Of a DNA stretch of 44,872 nucleotides, positions 16,398-24,989 are shown in pieces. The stretch is from Pseudomonas sp. (GTDB lineage: Bacteria; Pseudomonadota; Gammaproteobacteria; Pseudomonadales; Pseudomonadaceae). The position numbers were made by a program, and so were the translations under genes. Numbering within the stretch: the first letter of the stretch is position 1; the number at the start of each line of letters is the position of its first letter. Below the pieces are notes generated by a model. It saw only the letters and a program-made list of their open reading frames with translations. It searched no databases and was not told where the DNA came from. The stretch covers positions 1 to 44,872 of the forward strand of contig NZ_JASLAW010000070.1 in NCBI RefSeq assembly GCF_030147005.1. The letters are read 5' to 3'.

Positions 16398-17933
16398 TCA
16401 GGCGCCGCGGTTGGTAAAGCTATGCAGGGCTTTTTCGATGCATTGGGCGGTTTTGCCGAACGCCTGCACGGTGGTTTCCGAGAACGGCCCGCCATCCTGG
16501 TCCGCCACCATCAGCATCACTACGCGGCCATTGCAGCTCATCGAGCGCAACAACAGGTGTTCGCCGGTAAACAGGCGGCGCAGGGTCGGTGGCAGCAGGG
16601 CGAAGAACTGCGCATGGTTGTCGGGGCCGAGACGCACCTGGGAGGACTTCTCCAGCAGGCGTTGCAGCAATGTACTGTTGACCACATCCAGGCTGAGGTT
16701 GGCAGCGTCCTTCGGCAAGCCGTCGGCCTGATGCACACGCAAGGTGCTGGAGGCGCGATCGGCCATAAACAGCAAGACGCGCTGCATGCCGCTGGCCACC
16801 AAGGCTTCCTTGGCGCAAGTAGTCAGGTGCATCGCATTGGCAAAGCGACTCGGTTCGACCAACAGCTCCGTGCAACGGTTGCGCCATACCGCCAGTGCTT
16901 CGGCCGTGGGCGGCGGCGCGGGTAACAAGCCACGATGGACTTTTTGCGCGTCCCACGGCCAGATCAGCGACAAGGCCGGGTGCCATAGGTCCGCCATCAA
17001 GGTGCTGCGGGCGCTGGTTACTGCCTGCTGATGAACCTGCTGCTGCACGTCCGCCAGTGGTTCTTGCAGATACAGCGCAGTGAGGTATTGCCAGCGCTCG
17101 GTGTGCGTGCAGGTCCAGGACTCTTGCGCCGACATCGCCAGGCCGTTGGCCAACAGTACGGTGTTGGCCGGCTGATTCAGCCAGCGCCGAAGGTTGGGTT
17201 CGGCATCCAGCAACTGCTGGTGACGCAGAGGGTCGTCTTCTCGCGCGATACGCAATGCCTTGACCAGCAGGCGCTGCTCGCCCAGTAACAGGTTGTAGCC
17301 CTGGGACACCCACATCGGCAGGTGCCAGGCCGCCGTCATGCCAAGGCACAGGTCCAGCAGGCGCACGCCGAACAATTGCTGCTCGACCTGGCGCGCCGGC
17401 TCGCCTTTATGGATCACCCGCAGCTCCCACTCCTCCAGAAGCTTGGGGTAGGCGATGGCCATCGGCCACAGCGGTGACAGAAACAGCAGGCTGCCCCAGT
17501 GAATGTCCTGCCACAAGCGCGCCAGGCGGCTGCCGAACAAACCGTTTGCCTGCTGCGAGGCGTGCTGGCTGACCAGCAGCAGTTGGCGCAGCGCTACAGG
17601 AATTTCATGGGCCGGCACCGAGGGCAGGCGCACCAGCAATTCCTCGGCGCGTTTGAGGCCGAGGCGGTTAAGCGCCACTTCGAGGTTTTCCGCCGGTTCC
17701 GCCAGGCTGCCATGCGTGTGGCTGTTGGCCTCGCGCATCACGCTGAGCACCAGGGCCGGGCTGTCCTGCATCAACTCGGCAATGTCTCTTAATGAGCTGC
17801 GACTGTCGCGAATGGCTTTGCACACGCGTTCGTGGCTGGCCTGGGGAACAGGCAGCAGCACATCGTCCAGGCGCTTGATCCAGGCGGCGAGGGTGGCGGG
17901 TTTTGCAGTTGGGACTGTCGTTTCATTAGCCAT
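16398..17933 (-). CDS. HDOD-domain protein
   Basis: A 511-residue soluble protein. The N-terminal 250 residues resemble the HDOD module (a degenerate HD fold without the metal-binding His-Asp pairs): ELMQDSPALVLSVMREAN, then NRLGLKRAEELLV. The C-terminal third (about 370-505, with MQRVLLFMADRASSTLRV and VVMLMVADQDGGPF) looks like a GAF-type domain, though this is by eye. HDOD proteins are signal-transduction scaffolds; partners are unknown here. The start is ATG 17933, with only a weak CCAACC before it. It lies upstream of rhdA (57-base gap) and divergent from motA, so a role linked to motility or envelope is possible but only inferred. Confidence 0.75.
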   Translation of the reverse strand: MANETTVPTAKPATLAAWIKRLDDVLLPVPQASHERVCKAIRDSRSSLRDIAELMQDSPALVLSVMREANSHTHGSLAEPAENLEVALNRLGLKRAEELLVRLPSVPAHEIPVALRQLLLVSQHASQQANGLFGSRLARLWQDIHWGSLLFLSPLWPMAIAYPKLLEEWELRVIHKGEPARQVEQQLFGVRLLDLCLGMTAAWHLPMWVSQGYNLLLGEQRLLVKALRIAREDDPLRHQQLLDAEPNLRRWLNQPANTVLLANGLAMSAQESWTCTHTERWQYLTALYLQEPLADVQQQVHQQAVTSARSTLMADLWHPALSLIWPWDAQKVHRGLLPAPPPTAEALAVWRNRCTELLVEPSRFANAMHLTTCAKEALVASGMQRVLLFMADRASSTLRVHQADGLPKDAANLSLDVVNSTLLQRLLEKSSQVRLGPDNHAQFFALLPPTLRRLFTGEHLLLRSMSCNGRVVMLMVADQDGGPFSETTVQAFGKTAQCIEKALHSFTNRGA

Positions 17934-17983
17934 GGTTGGGGCGCGATCATCATATGTGTTCAACACACCCGGAACGGGCTGGA

Positions 17984-18011
17984 TTGGCTTTTCGCCTTAA
18001 CGGGCTATAGT
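17984..18011 (+). promoter_or_regulatory. Sigma-70-type promoter for motAB
   Basis: TTGGCT (17984-17989), 16-base spacer and TATAGT (18006-18011), about 90 bases before the motA ATG. It looks like a housekeeping promoter and not the flagellar sigma-28 type, which fits motAB being expressed outside the main flagellar clusters. Confidence 0.65.
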
Positions 18012-18100
18012 CTGGCGCAGTTTTGCCGATAAGTAGAACAAGAGTTTTTCAGCGGCACCCACTATGTCCATGAACCCGACGGCGCAAGTACAGATCCCCT

Positions 18101-18952
18101 ATGGCTAAAATTATCGGCATCATTGTCGTCTTCGCAAGTGTGCTCGGTGGGTACGTCCTGTCCCACGGTAAAATTGCCGCGCTGATTCAGCCTTTTGAGG
18201 TGTTGATCATCGGCGGTGCCGCATTTGGCGCTTTTTTGCAGGCCAATCCCGGCTACATGACCATGCATGTGATCAAGAAGTCGCTGGCCATGTTCGGCTC
18301 GCGCTTCTCCCACACGTTCTATCTGGAAGTGCTGGGGCTGGTCTATGAGATCCTCAACAAGAGCCGTCGTGAAGGCATGATGGCGATTGAAGGGGATATC
18401 GAAGACGCCGCCGCCAGCCCGATCTTCGCCAAGTACCCGGCCGTGCTCAAAGACGAGCGCATGACCGCGTATATCTGCGATTACCTGCGCATCATGTCCT
18501 CCGGCAACATGGCGCCCCATGAACTCGAAGGCTTGTTCGACATGGAACTGTTCAGCCTCAAGGAAGAGCTGGAACATCCCTCCCACGCCGTGACCGGCAT
18601 CGCCGACGGCATGCCCGGTTTCGGTATTGTCGCGGCGGTATTGGGTATCGTGGTGACCATGGCTTCGCTGGGCGAGGGTGATCAGGCGGCCATCGGCATG
18701 CACGTGGGTGCGGCACTGGTCGGTACCTTCTTCGGTATTCTCGCGGCGTACGGCTTCTTCGGCCCGCTTGCGACCTCCCTGGCTCACGACGCCAAGGAAG
18801 AAATCAACCTCTACGAAGCGATCAAGGCGTCCCTGGTGGCCTCGGCGTCCGGCATGCCGCCGTCGCTGGCAGTGGAGTTCGGACGCAAAGTGCTGTACCC
18901 GAAACATCGCCCAAGTTTCGCCGAGCTGGAACAAGCGGTTCGCGGTCGCTAA
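18101..18952 (+). CDS. motA: Flagellar motor stator protein MotA
   Basis: A 283-residue inner-membrane stator subunit that, with MotB, turns proton flow into flagellar rotation. Membrane segments lie at about 1-21, 33-50, 170-190 and 200-222. The cytosolic loop between the second and third carries the charged rotor-contact stretch (SRREGMMAIE, about 88-97). Pro172 in GMPGFG matches the conserved proline before the third segment. Length is near that of E. coli MotA (295). ATG 18101 starts three codons after a CCCC run with a weak ribosome site. motB follows after 3 bases. Confidence 0.95.
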   Translation: MAKIIGIIVVFASVLGGYVLSHGKIAALIQPFEVLIIGGAAFGAFLQANPGYMTMHVIKKSLAMFGSRFSHTFYLEVLGLVYEILNKSRREGMMAIEGDIEDAAASPIFAKYPAVLKDERMTAYICDYLRIMSSGNMAPHELEGLFDMELFSLKEELEHPSHAVTGIADGMPGFGIVAAVLGIVVTMASLGEGDQAAIGMHVGAALVGTFFGILAAYGFFGPLATSLAHDAKEEINLYEAIKASLVASASGMPPSLAVEFGRKVLYPKHRPSFAELEQAVRGR

Positions 18953-18955
18953 GCC

Positions 18956-19972
18956 ATGGAAAACAACCAGCCGATCATCATCAAGCGCGTCAAGCGCTTC
19001 GCAGCGGGGCACCATGGCGGCGCCTGGAAAATCGCCTTCGCCGACTTCGCCACGGCGATGATGGCGTTCTTCCTGGTGCTGTGGCTGATGTCCACCGCCA
19101 CCCCTGAACAGAAGATCGCCATTGCGGGTTACTTCAAGGACCCGATTGGTTTTTCCGAAAGTGGTACGCCCTTCGTGATCGACCTGGGTGGCTCGCCGCA
19201 GTTGGCGCCGGAGCGCACCATCAACCCGGAAGTGCAGACCGAATCGCCCCAGGAAATTATCCCGATCGAGCGCGATAAGGTCGAGACCATGGCCGAACAG
19301 GTCGAGAAAGAGCGCCTGGAACTGTTGTTGCAAGAGCTGCAGAACAAGGTTGAGGAAAACCCGCAACTGCTGAAGTTCAAGGATCAGATCTCCTTCGAGA
19401 TCACCCCCGAAGGCTTGCGTATCCAGATCACCGATGCGGCCAACCGGCCGATGTTCGATTCCGGCAGCGCGCGTTTGAAGCCGTACTTCGAAGACATCCT
19501 GCTGGCCATGGCCGACACCATCAAAGCGGTGCCGAACAAGATCAGCATCAGCGGCCACACCGATGCCAAGCCCTATGCGGGGCAGGGCGACTTCGGCAAC
19601 TGGGAGCTTTCGGCCAACCGCGCCAACGCCGCCCGACGCGCGTTGGTGGCCGGCAGTTATCCTGACCCGCAAGTGGCGCGGGTGGTAGGTTTTGCTTCAT
19701 CGCAGCTGTTTGATGCTAAAGACCCGTTCAACCCGATCAACCGTCGGATCGATATCGTCGTGCTGACCAAAAAGGCCCAGCGTGCGATTGAGGGCGATCA
19801 GCCGCCACCGGCGCCTGCGCAGGGTGAGGGCGCCCCCGGTGAAGTGCCGGCGGACCCGAATGCGCTTCCGCCAGGGCAAGAGCCGCTACCGGCCCATGAG
19901 CTGCGCCAAAAGCTGAACCTGTTTGATGACGGGGGAGTGAAGGACCCGACGGCGCCTGCGCCGGGGTCGTAA
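18956..19972 (+). CDS. motB: Flagellar motor stator protein MotB
   Basis: A 338-residue partner of MotA. One membrane helix (about 27-48) follows a basic cytosolic tail and contains the proton-binding Asp30 in FADFATAMMAF. A plug and linker region follows, then an OmpA-like peptidoglycan-binding domain (about 145-270) with SGHTDAKPY and ELSANRANAARR, which anchors the stator to the wall. The last 60 residues are Pro/Ala/Gly-rich. The start lies 3 bases after the motA stop, so the two are made from one transcript. A perfect terminator hairpin follows the stop. Confidence 0.95.
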   Translation: MENNQPIIIKRVKRFAAGHHGGAWKIAFADFATAMMAFFLVLWLMSTATPEQKIAIAGYFKDPIGFSESGTPFVIDLGGSPQLAPERTINPEVQTESPQEIIPIERDKVETMAEQVEKERLELLLQELQNKVEENPQLLKFKDQISFEITPEGLRIQITDAANRPMFDSGSARLKPYFEDILLAMADTIKAVPNKISISGHTDAKPYAGQGDFGNWELSANRANAARRALVAGSYPDPQVARVVGFASSQLFDAKDPFNPINRRIDIVVLTKKAQRAIEGDQPPPAPAQGEGAPGEVPADPNALPPGQEPLPAHELRQKLNLFDDGGVKDPTAPAPGS

Positions 19973-19979
19973 GCTCTAA

Positions 19980-20016
19980 ATACAACAAGGCCGCGATTAT
20001 CGCGGCCTTGTTGTAT
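19980..20016. terminator. Terminator after motB
   Basis: A 17-base perfect stem (19980-19996 with 20000-20016) with a 3-base loop tta. The GC core ggccgcga/tcgcggcc is flanked by A and T richer arms, and the T run is short. It begins 8 bases after the motB stop and could also serve the opposite strand. Confidence 0.85.
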
Positions 20017-20029
20017 CTGCCCGTCTCGT

Positions 20030-20129
20030 TGTAGGAGCGAGCCTGCTCGCGAAAAACGTCAACGAAAACGCCTGTATCCAGAACGCCCGCGTTGCTCTTG
20101 GGGCCTTCGCGAGCAAGCCCGCTCCTACA
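20030..20129. repeat. REPIN (tgtaggagcg variant)
   Basis: Facing REP copies at 20030-20053 and 20106-20129, of the variant in which tgtgggagc is replaced by tgtaggagc. They sit between the convergent motB and rsgA genes. Confidence 0.85.
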
Positions 20130-20143
20130 GAGGTGGAGGCAGC

Positions 20144-21175
20144 TTAGTAACTGCTCTCAGGCAAACTCGCAATAATCGACCGATAGCTGTTCATTCGCTG
20201 TTGCTGCACACGCCCATCCTCCAACGCCTTGAGCAATGCACAACCCGGCTCGCGGTCGTGTTTGCAGTCGCGGAAGCGGCAGGTGCCGATCAGGTCGTTG
20301 AACTCGATAAAGCCGGCTTCCACGTCGCTGCGGCTGACATGACCGAGGCCGAATTCGCGAATGCCTGGGGAGTCGATCAGCTCACCGCCACCGGGGAAGT
20401 GGAACAACCGCGCGGTGGTGGTGGTGTGCGTGCCTTGGCCGGACAGTTCCGACAGCGGGCCGACGCGGGTTTCGACTTCCGGCAACAAGCTGTTGACCAG
20501 CGACGACTTGCCCACGCCGGATTGGCCGACGAACACGCTGATGCGCCCGTCCAGCTGCTGTTGCAGCTGTTCCATGCCGTTGCCGTGATGAGCCGAAACT
20601 TCCAGCACGGGATAACCCAGGGTGCGGTAGACCGCCAGCAATGCGTTGAGCGCCGGAGCGTTCTGCTCGTCGATCAAGTCGAATTTGTTCAGCAGCAGCA
20701 GCGGGCGAATACCGGCATGTTCGGCGGCTACCAGGTAGCGGTCGATCAGGTTGGCGTGGGGCTCGGGCAGCGGTGCGAACACAATTACGATCATGTCGAC
20801 GTTGGCCGCCACCGGCTTGAGCTGGCCGCGGCTGTCGGGGCGGCGCAGTTCGGTGCTGCGTGGCAACTGGGCGACGATCACGCCGATGCCCTGGTTACCA
20901 GCGCGCCATACCACCTTGTCGCCAGTCACCAGCGCAGGCAGGTTGGCGCGCAAATGGCAGCGGAAAACCTGGCCGGTGAGGTCGCCTTCCAGCGCCTCGA
21001 CTTCGACCTGCACGCCGAAGTGCGCGATCACCAGGCCCGTTTGTTCGGGCCCCAGGTCGCCGCCCTCAAGCGCTTCCACGGCGGAGGATTCACGTTTGGC
21101 GGCGCGCGCTGCGCGTTCACCTTGAATCTTTTCGATGCGCCAGTTTTGGCGACGATTGAGCTGGCGTTTGGCCAT
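20144..21175 (-). CDS. rsgA: Ribosome small-subunit GTPase RsgA
   Basis: A 343-residue GTPase that checks late 30S ribosome assembly. The motif order is circularly permuted, as is diagnostic: NKFD (163-166, G4) comes before GQSGVGKSS (217-225, G1) and DSPG (268-271, G3). An OB-fold domain precedes these (about 45-110). A C-terminal zinc site follows with Cys299, Cys304, His306 and Cys312. ATG 21175 begins the typical MAKRQLNRRQ basic tail. The 108-base gap to orn is a shared divergent promoter region, in which I see no clear -35/-10 pair. Confidence 0.96.
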   Translation of the reverse strand: MAKRQLNRRQNWRIEKIQGERAARAAKRESSAVEALEGGDLGPEQTGLVIAHFGVQVEVEALEGDLTGQVFRCHLRANLPALVTGDKVVWRAGNQGIGVIVAQLPRSTELRRPDSRGQLKPVAANVDMIVIVFAPLPEPHANLIDRYLVAAEHAGIRPLLLLNKFDLIDEQNAPALNALLAVYRTLGYPVLEVSAHHGNGMEQLQQQLDGRISVFVGQSGVGKSSLVNSLLPEVETRVGPLSELSGQGTHTTTTARLFHFPGGGELIDSPGIREFGLGHVSRSDVEAGFIEFNDLIGTCRFRDCKHDREPGCALLKALEDGRVQQQRMNSYRSIIASLPESSY

Positions 21176-21283
21176 TGGTGTTCCGTGTCGATAATGCAAA
21201 AGTTGGGTAAAACGGTCGCGAGTCTAGCACGGCCCGGCCTGCTAAACTGCGCAGCTACGCCAAGGTGCCAAGAGAATCAAGCC

Positions 21284-21826
21284 ATGCAAAACCCACAGAA
21301 CCTGATTTGGATCGATCTGGAAATGACCGGTCTGAACCCTGACACCGACGTCATCATTGAGATGGCCACGATTGTCACCGACAGCAACCTCAACACCTTG
21401 GCCGAAGGTCCGGTGATCGCCATCCATCACAGCGACGCAGTGCTCGCCACCATGGATGAATGGAATACCCGCACCCACGGCAATTCAGGCCTGACCCAGC
21501 GTGTTCGCGACAGCCGCATCAGCATGGCCGAAGCCGAAGCCGAAACCATCGCGTTCCTGGAAAAGTGGGTGCCCAAGGGCAAGTCGCCGATCTGCGGCAA
21601 CAGTATCTGCCAGGACCGGCGCTTCCTTTATACGCATATGAAGGGGCTGGAGAGCTACTTCCACTATCGCAACCTGGACGTGTCCACCTTGAAAGAACTG
21701 GCTGCGCGTTGGGCGCCGGAAGTCAAGGACAGCTTCCATAAAGGCAGCACGCACCTGGCCCTGGATGATATTCGCGAGTCCATCGCCGAGTTGCAGCATT
21801 ACCGCAAACATTTCATCAAGGCTTGA
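21284..21826 (+). CDS. orn: Oligoribonuclease Orn
   Basis: A 180-residue 3'-5' exoribonuclease that degrades two-base RNAs, including pGpG from c-di-GMP, and is often essential in Pseudomonas. It is a DEDDh nuclease with Asp11 and Glu13 in WIDLEMTGL, Asp111 in ICQDRRF, His157 and Asp162 in HLALDDI. The length is that of the family. The start is ATG 21284, which gives the standard N terminus and leaves a weak AAGAGAA site. A frame open further upstream runs through the antisense of rsgA and is not coding. Confidence 0.96.
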   Translation: MQNPQNLIWIDLEMTGLNPDTDVIIEMATIVTDSNLNTLAEGPVIAIHHSDAVLATMDEWNTRTHGNSGLTQRVRDSRISMAEAEAETIAFLEKWVPKGKSPICGNSICQDRRFLYTHMKGLESYFHYRNLDVSTLKELAARWAPEVKDSFHKGSTHLALDDIRESIAELQHYRKHFIKA

Positions 21827-21916
21827 AATCGGGCGACTCGGTCTTTCGCCAAGCGCCCCCTTTTGGTGCCATCAGCAAATGATTAGACTGCCGGCCTCCC
21901 TGCAAGGATCGCCATC

Positions 21917-22531
21917 ATGCTGCTGATGCTCTACCTCATCGCCATTACCGCCGAGGCCATGACCGGCGCCTTGTCCGCCGGTCGGCGCGGCATGGACTGG
22001 TTTGGCGTGGTGCTGATCGCCTGCGTGACGGCGCTGGGTGGCGGGTCGGTGCGCGATATGTTGCTGGGGCATTACCCGCTGACCTGGGTCAAGCACCCTG
22101 AGTACCTGGTGCTGACCTCGGTTGCCGCGCTGGTGACTATCTTTATCGCACCGCTGATGCGCCGCCTGCGCTCGCTGTTTCTGGCGCTGGACGCTTTGGG
22201 CCTGGTGGCCTTCACCTTGATCGGCTGTATGACCGCCCTGGAAATGGGGCATGGCATGCTGGTCGCGTCGGTCAGCGGCGTGATCACTGGTGTGTTCGGC
22301 GGCATCCTGCGGGATATCTTCTGCAACGACATCCCGCTGATCTTCCGCCGTGAGCTGTACGCCAGCGTGTCATTCCTGGCCGCATGGTTCTATCTGCTGT
22401 GCCTCTATCTGGAACTGCCCAGCGAACAGGCGATTCTGCTGACGCTATTCAGCGGCTTTCTATTGCGCCTGCTGGCGATCCGTTTTCACTGGGAAATGCC
22501 CAAGTTCGTCTATAACGACGATGTGCACTAG
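21917..22531 (+). CDS. TRIC-type cation channel family protein (UPF0126, YadS-like)
   Basis: A 204-residue membrane protein with about seven hydrophobic segments. Two glycine-rich repeats, GGGSVRDMLLG (about 40-50) and GVFGGILRDI (about 127-136), are the hallmark of the UPF0126/YadS family, whose bacterial members form trimeric channels like TRIC. The ion passed and the cellular role are not known. ATG 21917 follows AAGGATC. Its stop codon overlaps the stop codon of the convergent queG within a four-base ctag. Confidence 0.85.
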   Translation: MLLMLYLIAITAEAMTGALSAGRRGMDWFGVVLIACVTALGGGSVRDMLLGHYPLTWVKHPEYLVLTSVAALVTIFIAPLMRRLRSLFLALDALGLVAFTLIGCMTALEMGHGMLVASVSGVITGVFGGILRDIFCNDIPLIFRRELYASVSFLAAWFYLLCLYLELPSEQAILLTLFSGFLLRLLAIRFHWEMPKFVYNDDVH

Positions 22532-23592
22532 CGGGCCGCGTGCTGGTTCAGTGCCCATTCCACATGCTCGCGTACCAGTTCCGACGGATAGTCCCGCCGC
22601 GCCTTCAAGGCTTCCAGCACCGGAATGCTTGAGGGGGCATTACCCAGTCCCACCGCCAGGTTGCGCAGCCAGCGCTCGTATCCGGCACGGCGCAGGGGCG
22701 AGCCTTCGGTACTGCTGAGAAATTTATCCTCATCCCACATAAACAGTTCGGCAAGTTCTGCGTTATCCAGATTGTGCCGTGGCTTGAAATCGCTTTCGGC
22801 GGTGGGCCGGGCGAAACGATTCCACGGGCAAACGATCTGACAATCATCGCAGCCAAATACCCGGTTGCCGATCAGCGGGCGCAGGTCCTCGGGAATTGCA
22901 CTCTTGAGCTCGATGGTCAGGTAGGAAATGCAGCGCCGGGCGTCCAGCACGTATGGGCCGATGAATGCGTTAGTGGGGCAGATGTCCAGGCACGCCGTGC
23001 AGCGGCCGCAGTGTTCGGTGGCGTGGGGCGGGTCTACGGGCAGCGGTAAATCGACAAACAGTTCGCTCAAGAAGAAATAACTGCCGGCCTTGCGGTTGAG
23101 TACCAAGGTGTTTTTGCCGATCCAGCCGAGGCCGGCCTGTTCGGCGATGGCTTTTTCCAGGACCGGCGCGCTGTCGACGAAAGCACGAAAGCCGAACGGC
23201 CCGATCTGTGCCTGGATACGGTTGGCCAGTTGCTGCACACGCTTGCGGATCAACTTGTGATAGTCACGGCCCAGGGCGTAACGCGAGATGTAAGCTTTTT
23301 CCGGCTCGGCCAGTAGTTGCGCCATATGAGTATCGCCGGGCAGGTAATCCATGCGCAGCGACACCACGCGCAAGGTGCCCGGTACCAGCTCGTCAGGGTG
23401 TGAACGCTTGCTGCCATGGGCGCCCATGTAGTCCATCTCGCCGTGATAGCCCGCGTCGAGCCAGCGTTGCAGGTGCTGTTCATGCTCGGCCAGGTCCAGG
23501 CCGCTGATGCCGACTTGCTGGAAGCCCAGCTCGCGGCCCCAGTCTTTGATCGATTGGGCGAGGGCGGGCAGATCGGAGGTAATAGCGGGCAT
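22528..23592 (-). CDS. queG: Epoxyqueuosine reductase QueG
   Basis: A 354-residue iron-sulfur, cobalamin-dependent enzyme that makes the last change in queuosine synthesis on tRNA (Asp, Asn, His, Tyr). Two ferredoxin-type clusters are present: CGRCTACLDICP and, later, CDDCQIVCPW. The N-terminal region (about 1-170) holds the cobalamin-binding fold with MDYMGAHG and DYLPGDTHM. The C terminus is a short HEAT-like tail ending HVEWALNQH. ATG 23592 is chosen over a longer open frame because the latter runs into nnrD's promoter region. It is divergent from nnrD with 63 bases between. Confidence 0.95.
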   Translation of the reverse strand: MPAITSDLPALAQSIKDWGRELGFQQVGISGLDLAEHEQHLQRWLDAGYHGEMDYMGAHGSKRSHPDELVPGTLRVVSLRMDYLPGDTHMAQLLAEPEKAYISRYALGRDYHKLIRKRVQQLANRIQAQIGPFGFRAFVDSAPVLEKAIAEQAGLGWIGKNTLVLNRKAGSYFFLSELFVDLPLPVDPPHATEHCGRCTACLDICPTNAFIGPYVLDARRCISYLTIELKSAIPEDLRPLIGNRVFGCDDCQIVCPWNRFARPTAESDFKPRHNLDNAELAELFMWDEDKFLSSTEGSPLRRAGYERWLRNLAVGLGNAPSSIPVLEALKARRDYPSELVREHVEWALNQHAAR

Positions 23593-23621
23593 GAGACACG
23601 GGAAACCACAGGTTAGATGCG

Positions 23622-23627
23622 TATAAT
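23622..23627 (+). promoter_or_regulatory. -10 element for the nnrD operon
   Basis: A perfect TATAAT, 28 bases before the nnrD ATG. No good -35 hexamer is visible at the usual spacing, so it may need an activator or an extended -10. Confidence 0.5.
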
Positions 23628-23655
23628 TCTGCCAGACATCGGAGCTTGAAGACGC

Positions 23656-24516
23656 ATGCCTCAGACAAAACACGAAATAACCGACGTTCAGTCACTGTTG
23701 CCAGGCTACTTGCCGCAACTGGCTGCGCGTTCGCCGGAGGCCCATAAAGGCCAGTTTGGTCATCTGTTGGTGATCGGCGGCGATCGCGGCTTTGGCGGCG
23801 CAGCGTTGCTGAGCGCCGAAAGTGCCTTGCGCAGTGGCGCGGGTATGGTGTCGCTGGCGACACGAGTTGAACATGTTCCCGCCGCGCTGGCTCGTTTGCC
23901 CGAAGTGATGACCGTGGGTGTGAGTTCGGCCAACCAATTGATGGGCTTGCTGGAAAAAATCTCGGTCATTGTCATTGGCCCCGGCCTGGGAGATGCCGCT
24001 TGGGGCAGAAGCCTGCTGTCGGTCGCCGCCAACGCCAGACAGCCGCAGGTGTGGGACGCCGATGCCTTGAATCAGCTGGCCACCGGCGGCGTCAGCCTGC
24101 CGAGCGATAGCGTGATCACGCCCCATCCGGGCGAAGCCGCGCGCTTGTTGGGGATTTCGACAGCCGAGGTTCAGGCCGATCGCCTTAAGGTGGCGCGCGC
24201 GTTGAGCCAGACCTTCAATGCAGTGGCTATCCTCAAGGGTGCCGGCAGTTTGATCGCGAGCCCGGACGGGCGTGTTTCACGTTGCGATCAAGGCCATCCG
24301 GCGATGGCGACGGCGGGGTTGGGCGACGTATTGGCCGGGCTGGTGGGCGCGCTGTTGGCCCAGGGCATGCCCGCCTATGAAGCGAGCTGCCTGGCTGTGT
24401 GGTTGCACGCCACGGCGGGGGATCGCCAGGGCACTTTTGGTCGCGGTCTGGCTGCCAGCGACCTCATACCTGCCATTCGTCAATTGCTGGAGGAGCAGTC
24501 GCCGTGTCTGAAGTAA
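23656..24516 (+). CDS. nnrD: ADP-dependent NAD(P)H-hydrate dehydratase
   Basis: A 286-residue ribokinase-fold enzyme that repairs hydrated NADH and NADPH, using ADP. The motifs seen are GGDRGFGGAALL near the start, TPHPGEAARLLG in the middle, KGAGSLI and the C-terminal GHPAMATAGLGDVLAG, which holds the catalytic aspartate. In E. coli this domain is fused to the epimerase NnrE; here it is a stand-alone protein, so the epimerase must be encoded elsewhere. ATG 23656 has a weak GGAG about 15 bases upstream. It is the first gene of the nnrD-tsaE-amiB-mutL-miaA-hfq-hfl run. Confidence 0.93.
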   Translation: MPQTKHEITDVQSLLPGYLPQLAARSPEAHKGQFGHLLVIGGDRGFGGAALLSAESALRSGAGMVSLATRVEHVPAALARLPEVMTVGVSSANQLMGLLEKISVIVIGPGLGDAAWGRSLLSVAANARQPQVWDADALNQLATGGVSLPSDSVITPHPGEAARLLGISTAEVQADRLKVARALSQTFNAVAILKGAGSLIASPDGRVSRCDQGHPAMATAGLGDVLAGLVGALLAQGMPAYEASCLAVWLHATAGDRQGTFGRGLAASDLIPAIRQLLEEQSPCLK

Positions 24517-24974
24517 GTGTTTTCCTGGCCGATGAAGACGCGATGGTCGCATTCGGTCACTCTATTGCGCGGATCACGGGCGGGGCGGGGCTGATCTTTC
24601 TTGAAGGTGACCTGGGCGCGGGCAAGACCACGCTCTCCCGGGGAGTTATTCGCGGTTTGGGCCATGCCGGTGCGGTAAAAAGCCCGACGTTCACCTTGGT
24701 CGAACCCTACGAGATCGGTGACGTGCGTGCCTTCCACTTCGACCTTTATCGCCTGGTCGACCCTGAAGAACTGGAGTTCATGGGCATCCGTGATTACTTC
24801 GACGAAGATGCGTTGTGCCTGATCGAGTGGCCAAATAAAGGCACAGGCTTTTTGCCAAAGCCGGACCTGACCATTACCATTACGCCGCATGACCACGGAC
24901 GTCAGCTGAAGTTGTTGCCCCAGAGCCCGCGCGGTCAAGCGTGGCGTGATGCTCTGGCACTGGAATTCAAATAA
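24504..24974 (+). CDS. tsaE: tRNA t6A-synthesis ATPase TsaE
   Basis: A 156-residue P-loop ATPase that helps TsaB/TsaD put threonylcarbamoyl on adenosine-37 of ANN-reading tRNAs. The Walker A motif is GDLGAGKTT (35-43). SPTFTLVEPY, FDLYRL and LIEWPNKG are further family hallmarks. The start is GTG 24504 behind GGAGGAG, overlapping the last four codons of nnrD, so translation is coupled. The nnrD-tsaE-amiB-mutL order is shared with many gammaproteobacteria. Confidence 0.95.
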   Translation: MSEVSVFLADEDAMVAFGHSIARITGGAGLIFLEGDLGAGKTTLSRGVIRGLGHAGAVKSPTFTLVEPYEIGDVRAFHFDLYRLVDPEELEFMGIRDYFDEDALCLIEWPNKGTGFLPKPDLTITITPHDHGRQLKLLPQSPRGQAWRDALALEFK

Positions 24975-24989
24975 TTGGTGGGGTTAGGT

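Noticed and set aside
18062..19672. A 536-codon minus-strand frame opposite motA and motB
   Set aside because: Shadow of two clearly identified stator genes.
20201..21283. A long N-terminal extension of orn in the same frame
   Set aside because: It runs through the antisense of rsgA; Orn is complete and of normal length from ATG 21284.
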